Shown: positions 1-11,947 of the stretch, piece by piece | How positions within the stretch are numbered: position 1 is the first letter of the stretch | Layout: every line of letters starts with the position of its first letter | Assembly: GCF_002563695.1 (NCBI RefSeq) | Contig: NZ_PDJI01000004.1 | Location: forward strand, 2,604,001-2,668,000 | Direction of reading: 5' to 3' | DNA: 64,000 nt | DNA from: Georgenia soli | GTDB lineage: Bacteria; Actinomycetota; Actinomycetes; Actinomycetales; Actinomycetaceae | Made by a program: the position numbers and the translations under genes | The notes under the pieces: generated by a model | What the model was told of the DNA's origin: nothing | What the model saw: the letters and a program-made list of their open reading frames with translations, nothing else | Databases searched by the model: none

Positions 1-368
1 GGAGCGGCGCACGAGGTCGGGGAAGAGCTGCTCGACGAGCTCGCGGCGGGGCTTCGCGTCCCGCTCGGCCAGGCGCAGGTTCTCGGCGACCGTCAGGCCG
101 GCGAAGACCTCGCGGTCCTCCGGGACGTAGCCGATGCCGCGCCGCACGATCCGGTGGGTGTCCTCGCGGTCGATGCGGTGCCCGTCGAACTCGACACGGC
201 CGGCGCGGCCGATGAGGCCCATGACCGCCTTGATCGTGGAGGTCTTGCCGACGCCGTTGCGGCCCAGGATCGCGGTCACGCCGGTGGCCGGCACCGAGAA
301 GGTGACGTCCTCGACGACCAGCTGGCCGTTGATGGTGGCGGAGAGGTGCTCGACCTCGAGGATCGCGC

Positions 369-372
<4 letters not shown>
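1..372 (-). CDS. livF: Branched-chain amino acid ABC transporter ATP-binding protein LivF (partial, C-terminus outside window)
   Basis: Second ATPase of a Liv-type (HAAT) importer that hydrolyses ATP on the cytoplasmic face to drive amino-acid uptake. The 124 residues present start at a GTG and contain the Walker A motif GRNGVGKTS near residue 38 and a Q-loop region reading GIGYVPEDREVF, which is typical of LivF. The signature motif, Walker B and C-terminus lie beyond the left edge. The GTG start overlaps the livG stop by four bases (GTGA), so the two ATPases are probably translationally coupled. Substrate specificity cannot be read from the sequence, and amides or urea are possible alternatives for this family. 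Confidence 0.9.
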
Positions 373-1130
<758 letters not shown>

Positions 1131-1150
1131 GGTGGCCTCTTCCTGGGTGC

Positions 1151-1189
1151 GACAGGCCCCGGCCCGAACCGTTGGGGCCGGGGCCTGTC
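1151..1189 (-). terminator. 15-bp perfect hairpin between binding-protein gene and livG
   Basis: A perfect inverted repeat (arms 1151-1165 and 1175-1189, 9-nt loop) lies 25 bp below the binding-protein stop codon and 20 bp above livG. It has no U-tract. In Liv-type operons the binding protein is usually made in excess, so this could be a partial terminator or an mRNA-stabilising stem; that role is inferred. Confidence 0.6.
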
Positions 1190-1213
1190 GTGGGTGGTGC
1201 GGTGCGGGGAGGG

Positions 1214-2446
1214 TCAGCCGGCCTCGGGCGGCGCGACGTCCTCGGCGGCGACGGTGCCGACGAGCTCGGGCTTCCAGCCGCCGTTGCCGTCGGAGACGAG
1301 CTTGGCCTGGAACATCGGCTGGATCAGCGCGTGGTCGGACTCGCGGATCGTGTAGCTGCCCTTCGGGCCGTCGAAGCTCCAGCCCTCGAGGGCGGAGACC
1401 ATGGCGTCGACGTCGTCGCCGCCGCCGGCCTCCTCGATCGCGTGCACGACCATCTGGGCGGCGGTGAAGCCGTCAGGGGTGAACAGGTCGGGGGTGCCGC
1501 CGGCGCCCTCGACGTGCTCGATCATCGCGGCCTCGACGTCGTTGCCGGCCGCGCCCGCGAAGTAGTGGTTGAGGAAGTCGATCTTCTCCGACGCGGCCCC
1601 GTAGGCGTTGTACGTGGAGGTGTCGCCCAGGCCGGTGACCACGGTGATGTCGTCGAGGACGCCCTGCTGGTCCAGCGCCTGCCACATGGCGCCCGACGTC
1701 GCACCGGCCCACGCCACGAACACCATCTCCGGGTCGGCGTCGAGCACCTGGGCGGCGAACGGCGTGAACTCGGTGACGTCCTCGGGGACCATCACGGAGG
1801 TGACCTCGGCGCCCTGCCCGCCGAGCAGGCCCTCGACGGCGGCGAGGTTGCCCTGGCCGAACGCGTTGTCCTGCGCGAAGACGAGGACCTTCTGCCCGTC
1901 GGCGTCGATGAACGAGCCCGCCGTGGCGACGTCCTGGAGGGACTGGCGGCCGGAGCGGAAGGTGTAGTCGTTGATCCCGGTGACGGCGTCGGCGGCGGCC
2001 GGGCCGGAGATGTAGAGCACCTGGTTCTGCTCGGCCTGCTCGGCGAGCGAGAGGGCGATGCCGGAGGACGCGGTGCCGGTGAGGATCTTGTGCCCCTGGC
2101 CGATGGCGTCGCGAGCGGCCGCGACGGCCTTGTCGGTGTCACCGGCGTCGTCGATGATCTCGACGTTGATCTCGCTGCCGTTCACCTCGCCGGTGCCGTC
2201 CGTGGCGTACTCGAGGCCCGCCTCGAAGCCCTCGACGAACGTCTTGCCGTAGGCGGCCAGCGGGCCGGTGGTGGAGGTGATGAGGGCGACGTCGATCGGC
2301 TCGCCCGAGGCCTCGGCCCCGGACGACGCGCTCGAGCCGCCGGCCGGCTCGGCTCCGCCGTCGCCGGTCGAGGGTGCGCACGCGGCGACGGCCATCATGG
2401 TCGCGACGCCGAAGGTCAGCGCGAGGGACTTCTTCGTGACTCGCAT
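1214..2446 (-). CDS. Branched-chain amino acid-type ABC transporter substrate-binding lipoprotein
   Basis: Extracellular ligand-binding component (periplasmic binding protein type 1 fold, LivJ/Leu-binding family) of the adjacent importer, 410 residues. A lipoprotein signal peptide starts MRVTKKSLALTF and ends in a lipobox with Cys23. The mature part reads IDVALITSTTGPLAAYGKTF at its first strand, which is characteristic of the family, and ends in a G-W-x-P-E tail. The ATG at 2446 is preferred over the more upstream in-frame ATG because a GGAAAGG ribosome site precedes it and the signal peptide begins there. It is first in an operon with livG and livF. An ACCTGA-N8-TCAGGT palindrome lies 39 bp upstream. 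Confidence 0.92.
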   Translation of the reverse strand: MRVTKKSLALTFGVATMMAVAACAPSTGDGGAEPAGGSSASSGAEASGEPIDVALITSTTGPLAAYGKTFVEGFEAGLEYATDGTGEVNGSEINVEIIDDAGDTDKAVAAARDAIGQGHKILTGTASSGIALSLAEQAEQNQVLYISGPAAADAVTGINDYTFRSGRQSLQDVATAGSFIDADGQKVLVFAQDNAFGQGNLAAVEGLLGGQGAEVTSVMVPEDVTEFTPFAAQVLDADPEMVFVAWAGATSGAMWQALDQQGVLDDITVVTGLGDTSTYNAYGAASEKIDFLNHYFAGAAGNDVEAAMIEHVEGAGGTPDLFTPDGFTAAQMVVHAIEEAGGGDDVDAMVSALEGWSFDGPKGSYTIRESDHALIQPMFQAKLVSDGNGGWKPELVGTVAAEDVAPPEAG

Positions 2447-2484
2447 GAGACCGCCTTTCCTGAAGTTCGTCTCTGCACCTCCCA

Positions 2485-2504
2485 ACCTGAGAGGTGATTC
2501 AGGT
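2485..2504. promoter_or_regulatory. Candidate operator ACCTGA-N8-TCAGGT upstream of the liv binding-protein gene
   Basis: Six-base perfect inverted arms separated by eight bases, centred about 48 bp above the start codon of the binding-protein gene. The position suits a repressor operator or the 5' leader of the transcript. The binding factor is unknown and no second copy was seen in the window. Confidence 0.35.
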
Positions 2505-2595
2505 ACAGGGTTTACGGTCCGGAGCCTCCAGTCGATGGCGACCGGGACCATAGTCCCAGGCGGTCGTGTGTCCGTTCGGCACACCCGCAGACGCG

Positions 2596-2630
2596 AAGGG
2601 GCGCGGCCGGTCGTGCCGGCCGCGCCCCTT
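2596..2630 (-). terminator. Rho-independent-type hairpin after the small Rv0909-like gene
   Basis: Perfect 15-bp stem (2596-2610 with 2616-2630, 5-nt loop), 14 bp below the stop codon of the minus-strand gene at 2645-2827. It separates that gene from the liv operon transcribed in the same direction. Confidence 0.65.
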
Positions 2631-2644
2631 CCAGGTCTGCTGCG

Positions 2645-2827
2645 CTACTCGTTCCCGATGCGCCTGTCGGCAGCGTCGCTGCCCTTGTCGATCTTGTCGT
2701 CGTACTTGCCGCCGGTCCTGTCGCTGGCGAGGTCCGAGCCCTTCTCCAGAGCGTCGTCGCTGGCCTTCTCGCCCTTCTCGCTGCCGAGGAAGTCCTTGCC
2801 CTTGCCTGCCAGGTCACCGAGACCCAT
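2645..2827 (-). CDS. Small Rv0909/MT0933-type antitoxin-family protein
   Basis: A 60-residue charged protein rich in Lys, Asp, Gly and Ser. It starts MGLGDLAGKGKDF and contains TGGKYDDKIDKGSD. This pattern resembles the actinobacterial Rv0909 (MT0933-like antitoxin) family, in which a K-Y-D-x-I-D-K core follows a short amphipathic N-terminus. CsbD-like stress proteins share the same composition and are the main alternative. No toxin gene adjoins it. A hairpin follows the gene, suggesting a single-gene transcript. Its N-terminus MGLGDLA resembles MGLDDLA of the small protein at 6344-6607. Confidence 0.7.
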   Translation of the reverse strand: MGLGDLAGKGKDFLGSEKGEKASDDALEKGSDLASDRTGGKYDDKIDKGSDAADRRIGNE

Positions 2828-3103
2828 CGGTCTCTCCTCTCTTCGGGGCGGTCGCACCGGCCGGTACGGCCAGTTCGAGTCTCCGGCGGGGCCCGGGCAC
2901 CTGCAACCGGGCCGTCCCGCCGCGTCGGTAAGCCTCCGGTCACACCCGGGTGACGCGCGGGGTGCCAGACTTCCAGGGCGCCGCGTGATCCAGGGGCCGC
3001 CGTGCGAGGGTGCGCGGACCGGTCCCTTCCAGCCAGGCCCGGACCCCGGGCCGACGACGTAGCCCCCCGGGCGTCGCCCCGGGGACCGTGACAGGGGACC
3101 GCG

Positions 3104-4843
3104 ATGACAGCTCCAGGACCACGACCACGCACCGCCAGTTCGCGCCGCCGCCCGCACCGCCGCCCGCGCCGGCGGCGCGCGGCAGTGGGGATGCTGCTCG
3201 GTCCGCTGCTCGCCGCCCTGGTCGCGGGCGGCGGCTCTGCCGCTGCCGTCGAGGACCGCACGGTCGAGGACCGCGCGCTGGGAGACCGGGCGGTCGAGGA
3301 GCGCCGGGACGTGCCCGTCCCCGAGCTCGCGTGGGCGGCCTGCGGCACCACGCCGGAGGGCACCGCCGCCGGGGTGCAGTGCGCCACCGCGACGCTGCCC
3401 ATCGACTACGACGACCCGGACGGTGAGCAGGTGGGGATCGCCGTCGCCCGGGTCCCGGCGAGGGACGCGGCGAACCGGGTCGGCTCGCTCTTCGTCAACC
3501 TGGGCGGGCCGGGCGGGACGATCGTGGACGTCCTCCAGCGGGGCGGCGGGCGCACGTGGGCGGCGCTGAACCAGCGGTTCGACCTCGTCGGCGTCGCCCC
3601 GCGCGGCGTCGGCCAGAGCACCCCTGCCGTCGACTGCCAGGTGAACCCCGAGGAGCTCGGCGTCTCTGCGCAGCCCTTCCCCACACCGCTGGACATCGAC
3701 GTCGACGCTCACGTCGCCAGGGCGCAGGCGTACGTCGACAGCTGTCTGGCGAACAACGGTGACATCCTCGCCCACGTCTCCACCGCGAACGTCGCGCGGG
3801 ACATGGACCTGCTGCGCGCCGCCGTCGGCGACGAGCAGCTCACCTACCTGGGCTACTCCTACGGCACGTTCCTCGGCGCCACGTACGCCGCGCTCTTCCC
3901 GGAGGGCTACCGGGCTCTCGTGCTCGACTCCCCGGTCGACCTCCAGCAGTACGTCGACGACCCCCTCGCCAACGGCACCGCGCAGACCGCGGCCTTCGAG
4001 CGCGAGCTGCAGCGCTTCTTCGAGGCGTGCGCGAAGGACCAGGGGGCGTGCTCGGGGTTCGGCGGGGCCCGGCCGTCCACCGCCTACGACGCTCTTGTCG
4101 CCCTCGCGGAACGGGCGCCGATCCCGGCGCCGCGCCACGAGGCCGACCCCCGGCCCGTCGACGGCGACGACATCCGGGTCGCGACCACGACGCTGCTGTA
4201 CTCGAAGCAGCTCTGGGGCATCCTCGGCGCGGGGCTCGCCCAGGCGGCCGCGGGCGACGCCTCGGTGCTCCGTCTCGTCGTCGACCTGGCCTACAACCGG
4301 CAGAACGACGGGTCGTACGCGCCGGGCTCCGACCAGTTCTTCGCCATCAGCGCGGCGGAGCGGCACTGGCCGCGGGACATCGACGCCTACCTCGACAAGG
4401 GCGCGGAGTCCTGGGCCGCGTTCCCGCACTTCTGGTACAACTCCGGCTACTCGGACACGCCGTGGGGCCTGTGGCCGGTGCGTGACGAGGACGCGTACGA
4501 GGGACCCTTCACCGTGCCGGCCTCCTCGCCGACCCCGCTCGTCGTCGCCACCACGTACGACCCGGCCACGCCGTACAACGGCGGGGTGCGGACGGTCCAC
4601 GAGCTCGGCAACGCCCGGCTCGTCACGATGAGGGGCGACGGCCACGGCGCCTACCCCGCCGGGTCCCCCTGCGTGAACGCCGCGGTCGAGTCCTACCTCG
4701 TCGACCTGACGCTCCCCGCCGAGGGGCTGGTCTGCGAGCAGACCACGCCGTTCACCGCGCCGCAGCCCGCACCCGCCGAGGTCCCGGCCGACGCCGGCGC
4801 CCTGCTCGACGACCTCGGTGCGCTCCTCGCCCGCATCCGGTAG
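3104..4843 (+). CDS. Secreted alpha/beta hydrolase, tripeptidyl aminopeptidase (TAP/Slp) type
   Basis: Exported serine peptidase-like alpha/beta hydrolase of 579 residues. A long arginine-rich N-terminus is followed by a hydrophobic segment (about residues 28-48), consistent with a signal peptide. The oxyanion region reads NLGGPGGT, the nucleophile elbow GYSYG places Ser252, and the acid and base are probably Asp486 (TYDPATP) and His514 (GDGHGAY). The last 100 residues match the TAP-like C-terminal domain. Relatives in Streptomyces release tripeptides from secreted proteins; lipase-like activity is also known in this family. The ATG at 3104 follows an AGGGGACC ribosome site. It reads alone, ahead of the amidase gene. 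Confidence 0.88.
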   Translation: MTAPGPRPRTASSRRRPHRRPRRRRAAVGMLLGPLLAALVAGGGSAAAVEDRTVEDRALGDRAVEERRDVPVPELAWAACGTTPEGTAAGVQCATATLPIDYDDPDGEQVGIAVARVPARDAANRVGSLFVNLGGPGGTIVDVLQRGGGRTWAALNQRFDLVGVAPRGVGQSTPAVDCQVNPEELGVSAQPFPTPLDIDVDAHVARAQAYVDSCLANNGDILAHVSTANVARDMDLLRAAVGDEQLTYLGYSYGTFLGATYAALFPEGYRALVLDSPVDLQQYVDDPLANGTAQTAAFERELQRFFEACAKDQGACSGFGGARPSTAYDALVALAERAPIPAPRHEADPRPVDGDDIRVATTTLLYSKQLWGILGAGLAQAAAGDASVLRLVVDLAYNRQNDGSYAPGSDQFFAISAAERHWPRDIDAYLDKGAESWAAFPHFWYNSGYSDTPWGLWPVRDEDAYEGPFTVPASSPTPLVVATTYDPATPYNGGVRTVHELGNARLVTMRGDGHGAYPAGSPCVNAAVESYLVDLTLPAEGLVCEQTTPFTAPQPAPAEVPADAGALLDDLGALLARIR

Positions 4844-4883
4844 CCGTCCGCCGGACCGGCGGCGGCGCGGCTACGGTCGGTTC

Positions 4884-6332
4884 ATGACCGACATCCACGA
4901 GCTGTCCGCCCTCGACCTCGCCGCCGCCGTCCGCGCCGGGGAGGTCTCGCCGACCGAGGTCGCCGAGCACACGCTCGAGCGGGCGCACCGGCTCGGCCCG
5001 GGCGTGGGCGCGTTCGCGCACGTCGCCGACGAACGGGCCCGCGCCCAGGCCGCCGAGGCGGAGGAGCTGCTCGCCGACGTCGGGTCCGCCGCCCGGGGCG
5101 GCGGCGCGCTCCCGCCGTTCCTCGGCGTCCCGGTCCCGGTGAAGGACCTGACGATGGTGGCCGGGCTGCCGTTCGAGCTGGGCTCGGCGGCCTTCGAGGG
5201 CTTCGTCGCCCCCGTGGACGACGGCGTGGCCACCCTGCTGCGGGCGGCCGGCACCCTCATGGTCGGCAAGACGACGACGCCGGAGCTGGGCCTCCCGCCG
5301 TACACCGAGCCGGACGTGGCGCCGCCGGCCCGCACCCCGTGGGACCTCGGCCGCACCGCCGGCGGCTCCAGCGGCGGGGCTGCCGCCGCCGTGGCGGCGG
5401 GCATCGTGCCCGTCGCGCACGGCAGCGACGGCGGCGGCTCCATCCGCATCCCGGCCGCGGCCTGCGGCCTCGTGGGGCTCAAGCCCTCACGCGGCCGGGT
5501 CTCGAAGGGGCCGCACGGCGTGGACGGCTCGGGGCTGACCACCGACGGGGTGCTCACCCGCACGGTCCGGGACACCGCCGCCTTCCTCGACGTGCTCGCC
5601 CAGCCCTGGCCGGGCGACACCTATCTCCTGCCCGCCCCCCGCGGCACGTTCCTCGAGGCCTGCGAGCGGGACACGGGCCGCCTCCGGGTGGGCGTGCTGA
5701 CGGAGCCCGTCAACGTGGCGGACGCGCCCGTCCACCCGGAGGCGCTCGCGGCGGTCGACCGCGCGGTGCGCCTGCTGGAGGGGATGGGGCACCACGTGGA
5801 CCGGGCGCCCCTGCCCTTCGGGGAGGCCGAGTGGGACGCGTTCATGCCGCTGTGGTCGGTCGGACCGCTCCAGGCACCCCTGCCGCCCGGCGGGGAGGAG
5901 CGGCTGGTCCCGCTCACCCGCTGGATGCGCGAGGTCGGCCGGTCGGTGACCGGCGCGCAGTACGCCGACGCCGTCACGGGCGTCCAGCGGCTGACGCGGC
6001 AGACCGCCCTGGCATGGTCGGCCTTCGACGTCATCCTCAGCCCCACGCTGGCGCAGCCGCCCGTCCCGATCGGGTCGATGCGCGACGACGCCGACCCCGC
6101 CGCCGACTTCCAGGCGCAGAAGGCCTTCACGCCCTGGACGTCGGCGTGGAACATCATCGGGGCGCCGGCGATCAGCCTCCCGCTGCACCGCGCCGTCGTG
6201 GACGGCGCCGAGCTGCCGTTCGGGGTCATGCTCGGGGCGCGCACGGGCCAGGAGGAGACCCTGCTGGCGCTCGCGGCCCAGCTCGAGGCGGCCGACCCGT
6301 GGCCTGCCTTCGCCCCGGGCCTGCCGGCCTGA
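4884..6332 (+). CDS. Amidase (amidase-signature family)
   Basis: Cytoplasmic amide hydrolase of 482 residues with the Ser-cisSer-Lys triad all visible: Lys87 in VPVKDL, Ser162 in GGSSGG, and nucleophile Ser186 in GSDGGGSIRIP. The 75- and 24-residue spacings equal those of fatty-acid amide hydrolase. The ATG at 4884 is chosen because the protein begins there with a typical MTDIHELSALDLA helix. It lies 40 bp after the TAP-like gene and may be cotranscribed with it. GatA is unlikely since no gatB or gatC adjoins it. Substrate unknown. Confidence 0.92.
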   Translation: MTDIHELSALDLAAAVRAGEVSPTEVAEHTLERAHRLGPGVGAFAHVADERARAQAAEAEELLADVGSAARGGGALPPFLGVPVPVKDLTMVAGLPFELGSAAFEGFVAPVDDGVATLLRAAGTLMVGKTTTPELGLPPYTEPDVAPPARTPWDLGRTAGGSSGGAAAAVAAGIVPVAHGSDGGGSIRIPAAACGLVGLKPSRGRVSKGPHGVDGSGLTTDGVLTRTVRDTAAFLDVLAQPWPGDTYLLPAPRGTFLEACERDTGRLRVGVLTEPVNVADAPVHPEALAAVDRAVRLLEGMGHHVDRAPLPFGEAEWDAFMPLWSVGPLQAPLPPGGEERLVPLTRWMREVGRSVTGAQYADAVTGVQRLTRQTALAWSAFDVILSPTLAQPPVPIGSMRDDADPAADFQAQKAFTPWTSAWNIIGAPAISLPLHRAVVDGAELPFGVMLGARTGQEETLLALAAQLEAADPWPAFAPGLPA

Positions 6333-6343
6333 CCTCCGGCGGG

Positions 6344-6607
6344 TCAGACCGGCCGCACCGGCGGCTCGGTCGGGGGCGTGGTGGGCGGAACCGTCGGGTC
6401 GGTCGGTGCCCCCGGCACGGAGCCCGGCTCCGGGACCGTCCCCGGTTCGGGGTTCGGCTCCGGCCGGTCAGGCGTCGCCGGGTCCGGAGGAGACGGCGGC
6501 TCCGTGCCCACCGCGGTCAGGCCCGCCCGCCCGGACTCGCGGGCGTTGCGCTCCTTCTCCTCCTGCCACGCCTCCCTGGCCCTGCGTGCCAGGTCGTCCA
6601 GCCCCAT
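6344..6607 (-). CDS. Small protein with charged N-terminus and Pro/Thr/Glu-rich tail
   Basis: An 87-residue protein that I do not recognise. The first 30 residues form a charged amphipathic helix (MGLDDLARRAREAWQEEK); the remaining 55 are low-complexity Pro, Glu, Thr and Val (PEPGTVPEPGSVPG). A good GAGGAG ribosome site precedes the ATG at 6607. It is convergent with the amidase, 11 bp away, and follows the proline-rich gene 6640-6972 in the same direction, so the two may be cotranscribed. It could be translated as a disordered protein; a spurious frame is less likely given the ribosome site. Confidence 0.6.
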   Translation of the reverse strand: MGLDDLARRAREAWQEEKERNARESGRAGLTAVGTEPPSPPDPATPDRPEPNPEPGTVPEPGSVPGAPTDPTVPPTTPPTEPPVRPV

Positions 6608-6639
6608 CTCGTCTCCTCGCTCTGTCGCGTTCGGCTCGG

Positions 6640-6972
6640 TCAGCGGTTCCCCGGGACGGACCCGGGCGGCGGGCCCGGGCTCGTGGGCTCCTCGGGGGAC
6701 TCCGCCGAGCGCAACGCCTGGCTCGGGTCGTTGCCGGGGCCGGACCCGGGCGGCGGTCCGGGGCTGCGGGGCTCCTCCGGCGTCTCGGCCGAGACCGGGC
6801 TGCCGGCCCGGTGCCGCGCGTGCGTGGGGACGCCGGGACTCTCCGGCTCTCCCGGGACGCCCGGTGTGCCCGGCACCGCCGGGTTGCCGGGACTCTTCGG
6901 TGCACCCTCTGCGTAGGCGTCCGCGGCCGCGTCGTCGCGGCGCATCGGGTCGGTGCTGTCGGACGTGCTCAT
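6640..6972 (-). CDS. Small proline/glycine-rich protein with SPG repeats
   Basis: A 110-residue disordered protein of unknown function. After an acidic N-terminus it carries PKSPGNPAVPG, a run of PG dipeptides, then two near-identical blocks of the form SAExPEEPxSPGPPPGSxPGN at the C-terminus. A GGAGG ribosome site precedes the ATG at 6972. The stretch 6881-6906, encoding the PKSPGNP part, closely matches 16405-16428 in another small gene of the window. No signal peptide or membrane segment is seen. It may form a two-gene unit with 6344-6607. Confidence 0.6.
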   Translation of the reverse strand: MSTSDSTDPMRRDDAAADAYAEGAPKSPGNPAVPGTPGVPGEPESPGVPTHARHRAGSPVSAETPEEPRSPGPPPGSGPGNDPSQALRSAESPEEPTSPGPPPGSVPGNR

Positions 6973-7051
6973 GACGACCTCCGGTCCTGCGCGCACCTCG
7001 CGCGCTGCCCTGATCGTCGCGCCTGACGGGCTCCGGCGCACGCGCAGGCGG

Positions 7052-8118
7052 TCAGGAGCCGGCCGGGACGGGGCTGGCGCCCACACCGAACCACTCGCGG
7101 AGCCGGGCGGTGACGGCCTGGTCGAAGGCGTCGTCGTCGTGCCGGGCCCGCAGCCACGCCCCGAAGTCGCCGCCGGCCGCGCGGTCCATCTCGGCGCGGC
7201 AGGACGCAGGGTCCGTGACCGCCCGCAGGAGCATCGACTCCGCCTCCTCGGCGGTGCGGTACACGAACGGGTAGCCCTCCGGCACGATCCCGGCCACCCA
7301 CGGCCGGTCGGGGAAGATGCCGACGGCGCCGGCGACGAGGGCCTCCACGTACTCCAGGCCGTAGGACTCCTCCTCGGCGGTCGCCAGGAACGCCGTCGTC
7401 CGGGCGAGCGACTCCCAGTAGGTCTCCCGGCTGGCGGTCAGCGGGCCGAACCAGGCCCACTCCTTGCGGGAGAGGGCCATGGCCCGCTCGGTCACGAGGT
7501 GGGACTCGTGCAGGCGGCCCTCCACCCGGACGGGGGTGCGGGCGGCGACCCGCTCGACGACCCGCAGGAACAGGTCCGGCCGCTTGCGGTCGGAGACGTA
7601 GATGGCCGGGTACAGGACCACCGGCACCGGCGGTTCCTGGCGCGGCTGCACGTGGTCGAGCCGCACGCCGAGGTTCACCCACGCGATCCGGGCCCGCCCC
7701 GCGAGGCGCGGGACCGCCCAGGAGGCCACGGTCTCGCGCACCTCGGTGGCCGTGCGCTCGGAGTTGCAGAAGGTCGGGAACAGCGCGCAGGACAGCGCCA
7801 GGGCGGCGACGTCGACCGTGCGGGTGTACCGCGAGGGGTTCCACCACACGAGGTTCATCACCTGCGGGCGCTCGCACCGGCGCGCGAGGGTCTGCCACAC
7901 GGCGACGGAGTCGATCACGTCCATGTTGACCACGACGGTGCTCGAGCCGTCGACCTCCTCGAGCGGGACGACGTCGACGTCGCCGGCCCGGCGCTCGGGG
8001 CCGATCACCTGCGCGTCGGGGAAGAGACGCAGCAACCGCCGCACGAGCGTGGCGCCCGCGTCGTGGCCGCCGACGCGGCCGTCCTCGAGCTGGATCGTGC
8101 CGAGGCGCACCGCCACGT

Positions 8119-8122
<4 letters not shown>
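7052..8122 (-). CDS. Glycosyltransferase-like protein (GT-B, GT4-like)
   Basis: A 356-residue cytoplasmic protein with GT-B layout: an N-terminal Rossmann-like half (GGHDAGATLVRRLL), a linker near residue 170, and a C-terminal half with the EX7E-type nucleotide-sugar motif EEESYGLEYVEALVAGAVG. LYPAIYVSDRKRPDLFL resembles the donor-binding domain entry of group 1 transferases. Donor and acceptor are not predictable. Its ATG overlaps the stop of hppA (ATGA), so its translation is probably coupled to that of the pyrophosphatase, an unusual pairing. Confidence 0.75.
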
Positions 8123-10932
<2,810 letters not shown>

Positions 10933-11097
10933 CGTGACCTCGCTGTCGGTGTCCGGACGCCGCCGCCGGCTGCGACGCCGTCCGCCTCCGACGCTACGAC
11001 TCGTCCCGGCCGGGGAGAAGAGACCTTCGGCCCGGGCCGTCGGTCCCTGGCGGCCGGACGGGCGCCGACGCACGATGGCGGGGACGAGGGAGGCGCG

Positions 11098-11924
11098 ATG
11101 CGGTCGACGACGACGGCCCGTGCGACGGCGGCCCCCACCGCGGGCGAGGTGGCAGGGCTGCCCTGCCTGACCTTCGGGGCCGGCCCCCCCCGGTCGTGGT
11201 CCTGCCCGGCCTGGAGGGGCCGAACGTCAACCCGGAGGGAGCGGCGCGCGCCTTCGAGGTACGCCGCTACCGCGCCCTCGCCGAGCGGTGCACCGTCGTG
11301 GTGCTGCGGCGGCGCCGCGGACTGCCCGCGGGCACCTCGATGGCCGACCTCGCCGCCGACCACGCGCGAGCCCTGCGACAGCGCTTCGACGCCCCGGTCG
11401 ACGTCGTCGGCATCTCGACGGGCGGCTCCGTCGCGCTCCAGCTCGCCGCCGACCACCCCGACGTCGTGCGGCGCCTGGTGATCTGGGCGAGCGCGTGCCG
11501 GCTCTCCGACCGCGGCCGTGCCGTGCAACGGGCCGAGGCCGGGCACCTGCGTGCGGGCCGGCACCGGCTCGCCCAGGCGTCCAGCGCCCGGGCCGTCGCC
11601 GCCACCAGCGTCGGCGCGGCCGCCATGGCCGCGCTCACCTGGATCCTCTCCCGCCGCCTGCCGCCGGTCGACGTGGACGACCTGGTGCGCACGATCGAGT
11701 CCGAGGACGCGTTCGACGCCACGGCGCACCTCGCACGCATCGGCGCCCCGACGCTGGTCGTCGGAGGAGGCCGGGACGCCTTCTACGGGGCGGAGCTGTT
11801 CCGCCGCACGGCCGAGGGCGTCCGCGGCGCCCGCCTCCTGCTGCTCCCGCGGGCCGGTCACGGCGTCACCGTGTCCTCGCGCACCGCCCGCCGGGCGATC
11901 CTCTCGTTCCTCGCCGCACCGTAG
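11098..11924 (+). CDS. Alpha/beta hydrolase with an apparent frameshift at a poly-C tract
   Basis: A cytoplasmic alpha/beta hydrolase. A strong GAGGGAGG site precedes the ATG at 11098, and the first 30 codons (ending CLTFGAGPP) run into an eight-C tract at 11184-11191. The hydrolase body (VVVLPGLEGPNVNPEG onward, from about 11193) is in another frame. One extra C would join them into FGAGPPPVVVLPGL, the expected first strand. The body has the nucleophile elbow GISTGGS, an acid in VGGGRDAFYG and the histidine in RAGHGV. Possible causes are a sequencing error in the homopolymer, true gene decay, or phase variation. If intact it would be about 275 residues. Initiation at GTG 11196 is the alternative. 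Confidence 0.75.
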
Positions 11925-11947
11925 GCCCGCGTCCCTACCATCGGGAC

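Noticed and set aside
6344..6972. Toxin-antitoxin pair made of the two small proline-rich genes
   Set aside because: Neither protein has toxin or DNA-binding features.
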